Shown here piece by piece: positions 33,180-41,420 of a DNA stretch of 64,000 bases. Location: the NCBI RefSeq assembly GCF_036227485.1, contig NZ_CP109479.1:8742001-8806000 (forward strand). Reading direction: 5' to 3'. Made by a program: the position numbers and the translations under genes. The notes beneath the pieces were generated by a model. It worked only from the letters and a program-made list of their open reading frames with translations. It was not told the DNA's origin and did not search any database. Source of the DNA: Streptomyces sp. NBC_01451. GTDB lineage: Bacteria > Actinomycetota > Actinomycetes > Streptomycetales > Streptomycetaceae. Positions within the stretch are counted from its first letter, which is position 1. Every line of letters starts with the position of its first letter.

Positions 33180-34324
33180 GACGCCGGCTCCGGCTGGACC
33201 GGGCGGCCGTCGGACATCCTGTTGTTCCGCCACACGTTTCCGGCACCGCCCGCGTTCCAGTGGGCGACCACGCCGTACCCGCCGGAGGCCGGGTGGTACT
33301 CCGTCGAGAAGACGTTGTCGGTGACCCTGATCCCGGTGGCGCCGGTGCTGCCGCCGTACAGGGCGTACGCGCCGCCGGCGATCCAGTTGTCGGCCACGGT
33401 GACGTTGCGGACCACCCCGGTGTCCGCGAACAGGCCGATGCTGCCCGAGGCACCCTGCTTGAGGCCGGTCGGGTTCAGCAGGGTGTTGTGGCGGATGATC
33501 AGGTGGCCGGTGTTGCCGCCGCCGCTGATCACCGTGTTGGTGTGCTGCCACTCGCCGCCCAGGTTGATGAACGGGACGATGTCGTGCACGTAGTTGTCGT
33601 GCAGGTTCCCCTGCCCCATGGACAGGGCGTCGCCGAACACCGAGACGTCGCACCAGCCGACCTCGATGGAGCTGTCCCCCATGTTCGACACCGCGTAGTC
33701 CACACCGCCGTTGTCCGGCCCCTTGCCGGGCACGGCCGTGATGGTGGAGTGCAGGACCCGCAGGCCGCTGTAACCGGGGCGCAGGTTGATGCCCCACCAG
33801 TTGTCCGAGGTGATCCTGGTGTCGATGACGGTGACGTCGTTCGCGTAGATGTCGAGCGAGCCGGTGATGTCCCAGCCCCGGATGACCTGCCCGTCGGTGC
33901 GGACCGCCATGTACCCGGTCTTGTGGGGTGTCAGGGGGACGCGCGGACCGGTGGTGTCGGCGTCGGGAAATCCGCAGTCGCCGGGAGAGGCGCAGCCGGC
34001 CCCGGCAGCGGGCGCGCCCGACGACGTGCCGGCGCCCGCTGTGGTGGCGGGAGTCCCTGCCGGGGTCGCGGTCGGCTTCGCCGCGCCGGTGGGCTTGCCC
34101 GTCGGGGACGCCGGGGCGGAGGGGCGGCCCGTCGCCTCGCCGACCGTGGCCGAGGGGCTGGCACCGGATGCGGCCGGGGATCCGCCCGCAGGGCAGGTCA
34201 GTGCCTCGTCCGGGCAGTCCGGCAACGCGGCCTGGTCCGATCCGGAGCAGGCCGCACCCAGCACCGCCAGCAGGGCGGCAAGGAGCAGTCCGGTGAGGGA
34301 GTTCCGGCTGATACGCCGTGACAT
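33176..34324 (-). CDS. Lipoprotein with right-handed parallel beta-helix domain
   Basis: The product has 382 residues from ATG 34324 (MSRRISRNSLTGLLLAAL). A lipobox ends in Cys26 (VLGAAC), so it is lipid-anchored outside. Residues about 40-135 are a Pro/Thr/Ala/Ser-rich linker (SPTGKPTGAAKPTATPAG). Residues 140-380 have the repeats of a right-handed parallel beta-helix (VIRGWDITGSLDIYANDVTV, LHDNYVHDIV, LIIRHNTLLNPT, VTVADNWIAGG), the fold of polysaccharide lyases and glycan epimerases. It lies between the flippase (5 bp gap) and a glycosyltransferase (4 nt overlap) in the polymer block. A lyase, epimerase or polymer-binding role is likely. I cannot point to catalytic residues. Confidence 0.78.
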   Translation of the reverse strand: MSRRISRNSLTGLLLAALLAVLGAACSGSDQAALPDCPDEALTCPAGGSPAASGASPSATVGEATGRPSAPASPTGKPTGAAKPTATPAGTPATTAGAGTSSGAPAAGAGCASPGDCGFPDADTTGPRVPLTPHKTGYMAVRTDGQVIRGWDITGSLDIYANDVTVIDTRITSDNWWGINLRPGYSGLRVLHSTITAVPGKGPDNGGVDYAVSNMGDSSIEVGWCDVSVFGDALSMGQGNLHDNYVHDIVPFINLGGEWQHTNTVISGGGNTGHLIIRHNTLLNPTGLKQGASGSIGLFADTGVVRNVTVADNWIAGGAYALYGGSTGATGIRVTDNVFSTEYHPASGGYGVVAHWNAGGAGNVWRNNRMSDGRPVQPEPAS

Positions 34325-34329
34325 CAGGT

Positions 34330-35883
34330 TCACCTCAGGTCCTTCTGGGTGGGCCGGCCCGGTGCGGAGGGCCGGTGCCGACCGTGCTGGGACCGGTCGC
34401 CGCGGTCGACACCGCGCAGGAAGTCGCGGCTGGGCAGTACGCACAGCGTGTAACCGGCCAGGGCGAGCGTGCTGATGGCGAGCAGTGCGAACCGGCCGTC
34501 ACCGAACCGGGGCTCCAGACCGAGGATGATCGCGGCCATGACGGCTCCGCCGAGGAAGGGCCACGCGCAGGCCCTGGCGATCAGGCCGACACCGATCCCG
34601 CCACGGCTGAGGGCGACGAGGAACACGGGCACCACCAGGCCGCCGGCGACCAGTACATGGGCCTGTGAGACGCCGACGATGCCGTTCGTGCGGGCGGCGA
34701 CGAGGAGCACCGGGACCAGGGCCACCAGCCACAGGCCCTGCACCAGGAACAGCGACCGGCGCTGTCCGATCGCGACCAGACAGTCGTAGGCGAGTTCGCT
34801 GCCGATACGGATCAGCCCGAGGGCCATCAGCCAGGGCAGGGCCGCGGCGGCCGGCGCCCACTGGCTGCCGTAGATCAGCTGGATGGCGGGCCCCGCGAGG
34901 CAGGCCAGCAGCACGCACAGCGGGACGGTGCCGGTGATCACCACGCCCAGGCCACGGCTGAAGCCCTGGGCGAGCGCCTGCGGCGAGTCGGCCAGGCGGG
35001 AGAAACCGGCGAAGGAGACCCGGCGGGCGGCCTCGGAGATGATGCGCACGGGCCAGCCGGACATGTTGAAGGCGAGTACGTAGAAACCCAGTGACACATT
35101 GCCCAGCGTCGCGCCCACCACCATGGTGTCGACGTTGACCACGGCGAGGGCCAGCATGCTCGCCCCTGCCAGCGGAAGCCCGAACCTGAGCAGCGCCCGG
35201 GCCTGGTCCGGGTCCCAGCCGAACTTGAGGGTGCCCGGCGCCGCCAGCCAGCAGCCGAACAGCGTCACGACGTTCCCCGCCACGGCCCCCCAGGCGAAGC
35301 TCATCGCGCCCCAGCCCTCGAAGGCCAGCAGCAGCGTCACCGAGGTGCTGACCACGAAGTTCAGCGCGTCGACGATCATCCGCTTGCCCTGGGCGAACTC
35401 CCGGGTGAGGAAACCGGCGGGCACCTGTGCCACCCCGTCGATCACCACGCACAGACACATCACCCGCAGCACGTTCGCCGCGTCCGGCGAGCCGAGCAGG
35501 CCCGCCACCGTCGGTGCCGCCGCGAACAGTGTCACGTACAGCAGGCCGCTGGAGAGGGCGCTGAGGGTCAGCACGGTGGGTGCGAAGCGTCGTGCGTCGC
35601 CCTCCCAGCGCACGATGGCCAGGCCCACGCCCAGCTCGTTCGCGGACAGCAGGACCAGCAGCACGGTCTGGGCGATGCCGTAGACGCCCCACTCCGCCGG
35701 TCCGAGCGCGAAGCGTGCCAGCAGGATGCCGGTCGCGAAGTTGCCCAGCCGCATGACAACGGTGTTGATCAGGCTCCAGCGGGCAGCCGAACGGACCTTC
35801 CCGCCGAGGGAGGGCGCGGCGGGCGGCGCGGGGGTGTCGCTGGGTTCAGCGGTCTCGCTGTCCGGTGTGCGAACGCTGTCCAT
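34330..35883 (-). CDS. Wzx-type polysaccharide flippase (oligosaccharide transporter)
   Basis: The product has 517 residues from ATG 35883. Residues 1-30 are a Pro/Ala-rich tail, followed by ARWSLINTVVMRLGNFATGILLARFALGPAEWGVYGIAQT, which marks the MOP/Wzx family. About 14 helices are visible up to residue 480, followed by a basic C-terminus. Wzx proteins flip the lipid-linked repeat unit across the membrane for Wzy-type polymerisation; Wzy is the fusion at 27542. It overlaps the upstream Wzz gene by 38 nt. In context its cargo would contain the sugars made by the coupled biosynthetic genes. The family is certain; cargo is inferred. Confidence 0.9.
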   Translation of the reverse strand: MDSVRTPDSETAEPSDTPAPPAAPSLGGKVRSAARWSLINTVVMRLGNFATGILLARFALGPAEWGVYGIAQTVLLVLLSANELGVGLAIVRWEGDARRFAPTVLTLSALSSGLLYVTLFAAAPTVAGLLGSPDAANVLRVMCLCVVIDGVAQVPAGFLTREFAQGKRMIVDALNFVVSTSVTLLLAFEGWGAMSFAWGAVAGNVVTLFGCWLAAPGTLKFGWDPDQARALLRFGLPLAGASMLALAVVNVDTMVVGATLGNVSLGFYVLAFNMSGWPVRIISEAARRVSFAGFSRLADSPQALAQGFSRGLGVVITGTVPLCVLLACLAGPAIQLIYGSQWAPAAAALPWLMALGLIRIGSELAYDCLVAIGQRRSLFLVQGLWLVALVPVLLVAARTNGIVGVSQAHVLVAGGLVVPVFLVALSRGGIGVGLIARACAWPFLGGAVMAAIILGLEPRFGDGRFALLAISTLALAGYTLCVLPSRDFLRGVDRGDRSQHGRHRPSAPGRPTQKDLR

Positions 35884-36727
35884 GAGTCGACTCCTCGTCG
35901 AGCGGCTCGGCGGCGGGTGCCACGACCGTGGCGGCCCGTCCCGCTCTCGGCTCCGCGGCAGGCCTGTTCGCGGACCGCGCCCAGGCGGGCGGGGTACGCA
36001 GAGCGATCGTCTGTTCCGCGACCGACTCCTCGGCCGCCGCCCGGGGGGCGGTGGCACGGGATTCGGCCGCCGGCGCCGGCTCGGGGGCGTCGGCCGGCTC
36101 CGTGGGTTCCTCCGGCTTCACCGGTGGCTGCGACCGGCGGCGCGCCTCGACGTAGAAGACGGCGACGAGGCTCAGTACCAGGCCCCCGCCACCGGCCATG
36201 ATCATGTATTCGAGCCGGGTCTTGGTGTCTGCCACAGGCGGCTGCGGGACCACGATCGTCATCATCTGGATCATGGCCTTCGGATCGACCGACTGCTGTT
36301 CCTGGAACTGCTTCAGCCGGTCCGTGGCGTACGCGGTCAGAATGCGGTCCGAGGCCAGCACCGCGGACTTGTCGGTGCCGGTGACCGTGAGCCACATGAG
36401 CGGACCCTGGGCGTTGTCCGCGATCTTGGCCTCGAACGTACCGCTGGCGCCACGGGACTTGAGTTCCCGGACGGAGCCGTCGGAGTTGAGGTTGCGGGCC
36501 AGGCTGTCGGCCATGCCGGTGAGCGAGGTCTGGGTGCTGAGGAAGGGGTTGCCGCCGTAGGCGACGGTGGCCTTCGGGGAGTTCAGAAGTTGCACCGTGC
36601 TCTGCGACTGGTAGGTGACCGGAACCAGCAGCACCACGGCGGCCACCAGACCGGCGGTCAGCAGCAGTCCGGGCAGCAGGACGTACCAGCGCCTGCGCGT
36701 GACCCGGAAGATCTCAGCGAGATCCAT
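35846..36727 (-). CDS. Wzz-type polysaccharide co-polymerase with long C-terminal cytoplasmic tail
   Basis: The product has 293 residues. TM1 lies at about 14-36 (RWYVLLPGLLLTAGLVAAVVLLV), the external domain at 37-165, and TM2 at 170-190 (EYMIMAGGGGLVLSLVAVFYV). The last 100 residues are Pro/Ala/Glu-rich and probably disordered. The external domain shares TYQSQSTVQLL, ELKSRG, LTVTGTDKSAVL and VVPQPPVADTKTR with the Wzz part of the polymerase fusion at 27542, so the two are paralogues. No Walker motif or Tyr cluster is present, so it is not a full BY-kinase. It ends 38 nt inside the flippase gene, and the upstream epimerase stop lies 52 bp before its start, so it is part of the same operon. 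Confidence 0.8.
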   Translation of the reverse strand: MDLAEIFRVTRRRWYVLLPGLLLTAGLVAAVVLLVPVTYQSQSTVQLLNSPKATVAYGGNPFLSTQTSLTGMADSLARNLNSDGSVRELKSRGASGTFEAKIADNAQGPLMWLTVTGTDKSAVLASDRILTAYATDRLKQFQEQQSVDPKAMIQMMTIVVPQPPVADTKTRLEYMIMAGGGGLVLSLVAVFYVEARRRSQPPVKPEEPTEPADAPEPAPAAESRATAPRAAAEESVAEQTIALRTPPAWARSANRPAAEPRAGRAATVVAPAAEPLDEESTHGQRSHTGQRDR

Positions 36728-36778
36728 GGCGGTCCCCCCTTGCGGCCAAATGTTCTACGAGCATGTGTTTCAAGCGGA

Positions 36779-37912
36779 TCATATGGGGAACGTGCGGTCC
36801 GTGGTTCTCGGCCGGTCGGTCGGTCTCTGTCGAGTGCTCGCGTCGCCCCCCTCCAGCAGCACATCCGCGATCCGGTCGCTCGCGCGGCCGTCCCACAGTT
36901 CGGGTCGGCGCGGGGCGGGCGGAGCGTCCAGAACCCGGTTCACGGTGGACACGATCCGCGCCGGATCGCGGCCGGCCAGCACGTTGGTGCCCTGCTCGAC
37001 GGTGATGGGCCGCTCGGTGTTGTCCCGCAGGGTCACACACGGCACGCCCAGCGCGGTGGTCTCTTCCTGGATGCCACCGGAGTCCGTCAGCACGACACGG
37101 GCGGAGTCCTGCAGGGCGATGAAGTCCAGGTATCCGGCGGGCGGTACGAGCCGGACACCCCCGGGGACGCCGATCTCGGCCAGCCGTTGCGACGCGCGGG
37201 GGTGCACGGGCAGCAGGAGCGGACAACGGCCGGCGATCTCGCCCAGGGCCTTCAGCAGCGCGGTCAGGACTTCCGGGTCGTCCACATTGGCGGGGCGGTG
37301 CAGGGTGACCAGGCCGTACTCGCCCCTGGACAGGCCGTACCGGGTGAGGACGTCCGAGGCCCTGGCCCGTTCCAGGTTGGCCAGCAGAGTGTCGATCATG
37401 ACGTTGCCGACCAGGTGGATCTGGTCGTCCCGGTAGCCTTCCGCGCGCAGGTTCTCGGCGGCGTCGGGCGAGGGAGCCAGGAGGTAGTCGCTGACCCGGT
37501 CGGTGGCGACGCGGTTGACCTCCTCCGGCATGCTCCAGTCGCGGCTGCGCAGGCCCGCCTCGACGTGGGCCAGCAGCGGCCCGGCCTTGGCGGTGACCAG
37601 GGCGCAGGCCAGGGTGGAGTTGATGTCGCCGACCACCACGACGATGTCCGGGGACACCTCGTCCAGGAGCGGCTCGAACGCGGTCATCACGCGTCCGGTC
37701 TGCTCGGCGTGGCTGCCGGAACCGACCCCGAGGAAACGGTCGGGCGGACGGATGCCGAGGTCGGCGAAGAACACGTCGTTCATGGCCGGGTCGTAGTGCT
37801 GGCCGGTGTGGACCAGGACCACCTCGGCGCCCCGGCGTTCCAGGGCGTCCATCACCGGTTTGATCTTCATGTAGTTGGGTCGCGCCCCGGCGACGCAGAC
37901 GATTCGCGGCAT
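36779..37912 (-). CDS. UDP-N-acetylglucosamine 2-epimerase family (WecB/WbpI-like)
   Basis: The product has 377 residues from ATG 37912 (MPRIVCVAGARPNYMKIKPVM), the typical start of this family. Other signatures are LVHTGQHYDPAMND, GDINSTLA, HVEAGLRSRDWSMPEEVNR, VTLHRPANVDD and DSGGIQEET. The enzymes epimerise C2 of UDP-GlcNAc or of its 3-acetamido-uronic derivative (WbpI). The adjacent WbpA-like dehydrogenase ends 4 bp upstream. The C-terminal 22 residues are basic and Arg/Thr-rich. Together with the Wbp-like genes at 16851 and 20789 it would give a UDP-diacetamido-mannuronic acid; with the dehydrogenase alone it would give UDP-ManNAcA. Which is true cannot be told from sequence. Confidence 0.88.
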   Translation of the reverse strand: MPRIVCVAGARPNYMKIKPVMDALERRGAEVVLVHTGQHYDPAMNDVFFADLGIRPPDRFLGVGSGSHAEQTGRVMTAFEPLLDEVSPDIVVVVGDINSTLACALVTAKAGPLLAHVEAGLRSRDWSMPEEVNRVATDRVSDYLLAPSPDAAENLRAEGYRDDQIHLVGNVMIDTLLANLERARASDVLTRYGLSRGEYGLVTLHRPANVDDPEVLTALLKALGEIAGRCPLLLPVHPRASQRLAEIGVPGGVRLVPPAGYLDFIALQDSARVVLTDSGGIQEETTALGVPCVTLRDNTERPITVEQGTNVLAGRDPARIVSTVNRVLDAPPAPRRPELWDGRASDRIADVLLEGGDASTRQRPTDRPRTTDRTFPI

Positions 37913-37916
37913 GGTT

Positions 37917-39176
37917 TCAGAGCACCTCGATCGTGGAGCCCGACGACATCCGTCGACGGCAGTCGAGGACGAAGGGGGCGTGCTCGGCCACGAGTTCGTA
38001 GTCGAAGCTGTCGTGGTCGGTGAGCAGGACCACGACATCGGCGGCAGCCAGCTCCTCCGGGGTCGGTTCGACCCGTACCAGCCGGCTGTCCACCGGCAGA
38101 CTCTCGACCACGTGCGGGTCCGCCGCCCTGACCTGGGCTCCCATGTCCAGCAGCAGCTGGGCTATGCGCAGGGCGGGCGACTCACGGGCGTCACTGGTGT
38201 TCTTCTTGTACGCCAGACCGAGCAGCAGGATGCGGGAGCCGTTGACGGAACGGCGTTGCTCGTTGAACAGGTCGCTGATGCGGCGTGTCACGTACTCGGG
38301 CATGTGGTTGTTGATGTCGTTGGCCAGCTCCACGAAGCGGAAGCTCTGCCCGAGTTCGCGCTGCACCCGCCAGGACAGGTACGAGGGGTCGATCGGCAGG
38401 CAGTGGCCGCCGACACCCGGTCCGGGCGTGAACTTCATGAAGCCGAAGGGCTTGCTGGAGGCCGCGTCGATGGCCTGCCAGACGTCGATGTCCAGGTGGT
38501 GGGCGAACATCGCTATCTCGTTGACCAGCGCGATGTTCACATGCCTGAAGGTGTTCTCCAGCAGTTTGGCGAGCTCGGCCTCCTTGGGCGAACTCACCGG
38601 CACGGTGGTGTCGACGAGCTCGGCGTAGAAGCCCTCAACGGCCTTGAGTGAGGCTTCGTTGACCCCGGACACGACCTTCGGGGTCTCCTTGAAGCCCCAG
38701 ACGGCGTTGCCGGGGTCGATCCGCTCCGGGCTGTACCCGAGGTGGAAGTCGGCGCCCGCGGTCAGGCCCGAGCCGTCCTCCAGGATCGGCGCGAACAGCT
38801 CCTGGGTGGTGCCGGGGTAGGTTGTCGACTCCAGGACGACGGTGGCTCCGGGGCGCAGGTACCGGGCGAGGGTGACCGCCGACTCCCTGATGTAACGGAG
38901 GTCGGGAGTGCCCTCGTGCAGCGGGGTCGGCACGGTCACCACGGCGATGTCGAAGCCGCCGCAGTCGCGGGCCGACTCGCTCGGGCGGTACGAGCCGTTG
39001 TCCAGTGCCGCGCGGATCCGCTCGGAGGAGACGTCCTCGACGAAGGACTCACCGGCGGCGAGGGTCTTGATCCGCCGGGCGTCGACGTCGTAGCCGATCA
39101 CCTCGTGTCCGACCTCGGCGGCGCGGATGGCCAGCGGCAGGCCGACGTATCCCTGTCCGACCACGACTACGCGCAT
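37917..39176 (-). CDS. UDP-GlcNAc/UDP-ManNAc 6-dehydrogenase (WbpA/WecC family)
   Basis: The product has 419 residues. It has the N-terminal Rossmann motif VVVGQGYVGLPLAIRAAEVG, the central motif NIALVNEIAMFAHHL, and the catalytic Cys259 in PGPGVGGHCLPIDPSYLSW. HCLPIDPSYLSW is closer to the WbpA type than to WecC (which reads HCIAVDPW). The C-terminal domain (GLAYKKNTSDARESPAL) is complete. The enzyme oxidises C6 of a UDP-amino sugar to the uronic acid with two NAD+. The ATG overlaps the upstream TagA stop by 1 nt. It supplies an acidic sugar, which suggests a negatively charged polymer. Confidence 0.9.
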   Translation of the reverse strand: MRVVVVGQGYVGLPLAIRAAEVGHEVIGYDVDARRIKTLAAGESFVEDVSSERIRAALDNGSYRPSESARDCGGFDIAVVTVPTPLHEGTPDLRYIRESAVTLARYLRPGATVVLESTTYPGTTQELFAPILEDGSGLTAGADFHLGYSPERIDPGNAVWGFKETPKVVSGVNEASLKAVEGFYAELVDTTVPVSSPKEAELAKLLENTFRHVNIALVNEIAMFAHHLDIDVWQAIDAASSKPFGFMKFTPGPGVGGHCLPIDPSYLSWRVQRELGQSFRFVELANDINNHMPEYVTRRISDLFNEQRRSVNGSRILLLGLAYKKNTSDARESPALRIAQLLLDMGAQVRAADPHVVESLPVDSRLVRVEPTPEELAAADVVVLLTDHDSFDYELVAEHAPFVLDCRRRMSSGSTIEVL

Positions 39177-39946
39177 CAGCTGCTCCTGTTCGCGGAGGCG
39201 GGCGACGGGGTGAGCCGGATGAGCTCCCGCGCCGTCATGAGAAGGAAGGCGGCATTGGTGGTGAGGTAGCGCCGGCCGAGGCGGCGCGGCTCCTGCAGTG
39301 CGCGGTAGAGCCACTCGACTCCCCACCGCTGCCAGACCTCGGGGGCCCGCCTGGTGACCCCGGCCAGGATGTCGAAGGAGCCGCCGACTCCGTGCACGAC
39401 GCGGGCGCAGGTGCGTTCGCCGTAGGCGGCGGTGAAGATCTCCTTCTTCGGCGAGGTCATGCCGAGGAACAGCATCTGGGCGCCGCTGTCGGCGATGTCG
39501 CCGGCGATGGATTCCTGCTGGGAGTCGTCGAAGTAGCCGTTGCGGCTGCCGGCCACCTTCAGGCCGGGGAAGCGGTCGGCCACCCGGCACAGCATCTCCT
39601 CCAGCACCTCCTGCTTGGCGCCCAGGAAGTACACGGAGATGCCCGCCGTCTCGGCCTCGGCCAGCAGTCGCATGAACAGGTCGATGCCGGCCACCCGTTC
39701 CGGCAGCGGGGCGCGCAGCACCCGGCCGGCCCAGACGACGGCCTGTCCGTCGGCGACGACGAGATCGCAGCCGGCCACCGCGTCGGCGAGCCGCTGGTCG
39801 CGCCGCATGTTCACCAGCTTCGCGGCGTTGACCACACCGATCTCCAACTGGTGGCCGTCCCGGACCGCTTCGAGGCAGCGCCGCACGGTCTCGTCCATGG
39901 TCAGCGGGTCGAGCTCGACCCCGAACAGAGTCCGGCGCCCGCTCAT
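39176..39946 (-). CDS. WecG/TagA/CpsF-family glycosyltransferase
   Basis: The product has 256 residues, the usual size of the family. Conserved features are FGVELDPLTMDETV, VNAAKLVNMRRDQRLADAV, CDLVVADGQAVVWAGR, ERVAGIDLFMRLL and RAPEVWQRWGVEWLYRALQEP. The enzymes transfer ManNAc or ManNAcA from UDP to undecaprenyl-linked GlcNAc. The two upstream-pathway genes for such a donor (WbpA-like, WbpI-like) follow at once in the same operon. The RWG-EWLYR tail is the membrane-contacting region of TagA. It is probably the second step of repeat-unit assembly after the phosphoglycosyltransferase at 15412. Confidence 0.88.
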   Translation of the reverse strand: MSGRRTLFGVELDPLTMDETVRRCLEAVRDGHQLEIGVVNAAKLVNMRRDQRLADAVAGCDLVVADGQAVVWAGRVLRAPLPERVAGIDLFMRLLAEAETAGISVYFLGAKQEVLEEMLCRVADRFPGLKVAGSRNGYFDDSQQESIAGDIADSGAQMLFLGMTSPKKEIFTAAYGERTCARVVHGVGGSFDILAGVTRRAPEVWQRWGVEWLYRALQEPRRLGRRYLTTNAAFLLMTARELIRLTPSPASANRSS

Positions 39947-41109
39947 ATTCGTCCCCCCAGCCAGGCGTGGAGCATCCAGCCGAATTCGTACGGTCGGCAC
40001 TCGCGGTCCACGGAGAGGGGGCGGTACACCCGGTCCAGGGACTTCAGCCGGAGGTTCGGCGCGACCCGGGTGCCGAGTCCTCGGGCGGCGCGTACGGCCT
40101 TCTTCGGGTCGCCCCGGTAGACCTTGCGCCAGGTGACGCCGAGCTCGTCGAGGATCATCGGCTCCTCGTTCCCGGCGGTCAGTTCGGGCACGTCCGTCAT
40201 CCAGCGCAGGCCCTTGCGGATCGACGCGCCGAAGTCGCTGCCGCCCGCGTCGGTCAGATCGAACAGGGCGGTCGGTGCCATCGCGTGCTGGTGGACGCTG
40301 TAGACCGGGTAGCCCTCCACGACACCGCCGGTGCGCGCGTCGTAGTGCCACCACCACTGCCCGCCGTCGCCCTGCAGTTCACAGATACGCGCCGCGCAGG
40401 CCTCGGAGGCGGCCAGTGCCTCCGGATCACCGTCACTGTCGCCGCTGGCGTGCGCCCGGGCCAGGGCCTGGAGCGGATACGTCTGGTCCGCGAAGCAGCT
40501 CACGTGCGACCGGTACCAGGGCACCAGGCCGGGCCCGGTCGCGTGCGGGAACAGCGGGCTGTCCCCGATCCGGGCCCGCAGGAGCCGGTCGCGAGCCGCG
40601 GTGAAACGTCTCTCCACATCGACCGTGCCGCGAGCCGCCGCGAGGGCCGACAGCACCCATGCCGCCTCGACGGTGTACTGCGGCCGGTCCTCGTCGTCGA
40701 GGGCGTCGACCCGGGCGACGGCGTCGGACAACTTGGGGTGGTCGGTCTCGGCGGCGGCCCAGGCGATCAGCGCCGCGTCACCGAGGTTGGTCACCGAGGG
40801 CAGTGACTGGACCAGCAGACCCGTGAACTCCTGCGCCGTGTGTCCGCCGAGCACCGCGCGCTGGCGGTCCTCGGGGAGGTACTGGGCGCCCAGCGCGGTG
40901 ATGGCCGCGTACCGGGTGCTGGTCCCGCGCCGCTCCAAGGTCCAGGCGCCGCTGGGGGTTTCCCGCCCGGTCATGGTGAAGACGAAGGTCTCACCGCCGG
41001 GGAGCAGCATCGCCGGCAGCCCGGACTCGGCGACGGTGAGAAGCCGTTGGGCGAGCGCGAGCAGCGTTGGTTCCGCACGGCCGAGCGCTGCCAGACGTGT
41101 GGTGGTCAT
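39943..41109 (-). CDS. Protein of unknown function, alpha/alpha-toroid-like
   Basis: The product has 388 residues from ATG 41109 (MTTTRLAALGRAEPTLLALAQR); the frame is open to 41196 but lacks a ribosome site there. It is mostly helical, with short repeated helix pairs and LQGDGGQWWWHYDARTG (near 262), which resembles the QW motif of terpenoid cyclase/prenyltransferase-like toroids, and VYSVHQHAMAP after it. No DxDD or DDxxD motif is seen, so cyclisation is unlikely. It has no signal peptide or membrane helix. It is the first gene of the minus-strand block after a 311 bp spacer and overlaps TagA by 4 nt, so it is expressed with glycan enzymes. A glycan-modifying or lipid-carrier role is possible. 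I do not recognise it firmly. Confidence 0.55.
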   Translation of the reverse strand: MTTTRLAALGRAEPTLLALAQRLLTVAESGLPAMLLPGGETFVFTMTGRETPSGAWTLERRGTSTRYAAITALGAQYLPEDRQRAVLGGHTAQEFTGLLVQSLPSVTNLGDAALIAWAAAETDHPKLSDAVARVDALDDEDRPQYTVEAAWVLSALAAARGTVDVERRFTAARDRLLRARIGDSPLFPHATGPGLVPWYRSHVSCFADQTYPLQALARAHASGDSDGDPEALAASEACAARICELQGDGGQWWWHYDARTGGVVEGYPVYSVHQHAMAPTALFDLTDAGGSDFGASIRKGLRWMTDVPELTAGNEEPMILDELGVTWRKVYRGDPKKAVRAARGLGTRVAPNLRLKSLDRVYRPLSVDRECRPYEFGWMLHAWLGGRI

Positions 41110-41420
41110 GGTTTGGGCACACCAACCCCCCTGTGGGTCCTGTGGCGAACAGACTGGTGACCGCAGCGGCACGGAGTGGGCACGCGGCGGAATCAAACGT
41201 CAGACATTGGACATCGGACGTCAGGAATCAGACATCAGGCATCAGGTGTCGGACGTAAGGCGTCGGAGCGGTTGTCGCTCCTCGCTTTTGGCACAGGCGT
41301 ATCCACCCGGTAACCCCCCCTGGGCACTGGTCAGTGTGCTCATTGTGCTTGGTCTGCATAGTTCGCACACATGTTATGCCTGTAGATGTTCGAAGATTTG
41401 CGTTTTGTGGGACGTGGAAG
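41110..41420. promoter_or_regulatory. Promoter-containing spacer of the minus-strand polysaccharide block
   Basis: This 311 bp spacer lies between an acetyltransferase stop and the toroid-like gene start, both on the minus strand. It carries eleven degenerate heptad repeats (41193-41269) and an A+T-richer stretch at 41330-41420. The latter is the likely promoter area for the genes from 41109 leftward, but no clear -35/-10 pair was identified. No open reading frame with coding character was found. Confidence 0.35.
41193..41269. repeat. Eleven-copy degenerate 7 bp tandem repeat
   Basis: From 41193 to 41269 the sequence divides without gaps into heptads: TCAAACG, TCAGACA, TTGGACA, TCGGACG, TCAGGAA, TCAGACA, TCAGGCA, TCAGGTG, TCGGACG, TAAGGCG, TCGGAGC. 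The consensus is TCRGRCR. Position 1 is T in all copies and position 4 is G in ten of eleven. It lies 84-160 bp upstream of the start of the toroid-like gene. Confidence 0.7.

Noticed and set aside
41193..41269. CRISPR array
   Set aside because: Units are 7 bp, contiguous and without spacers; no cas genes are present.
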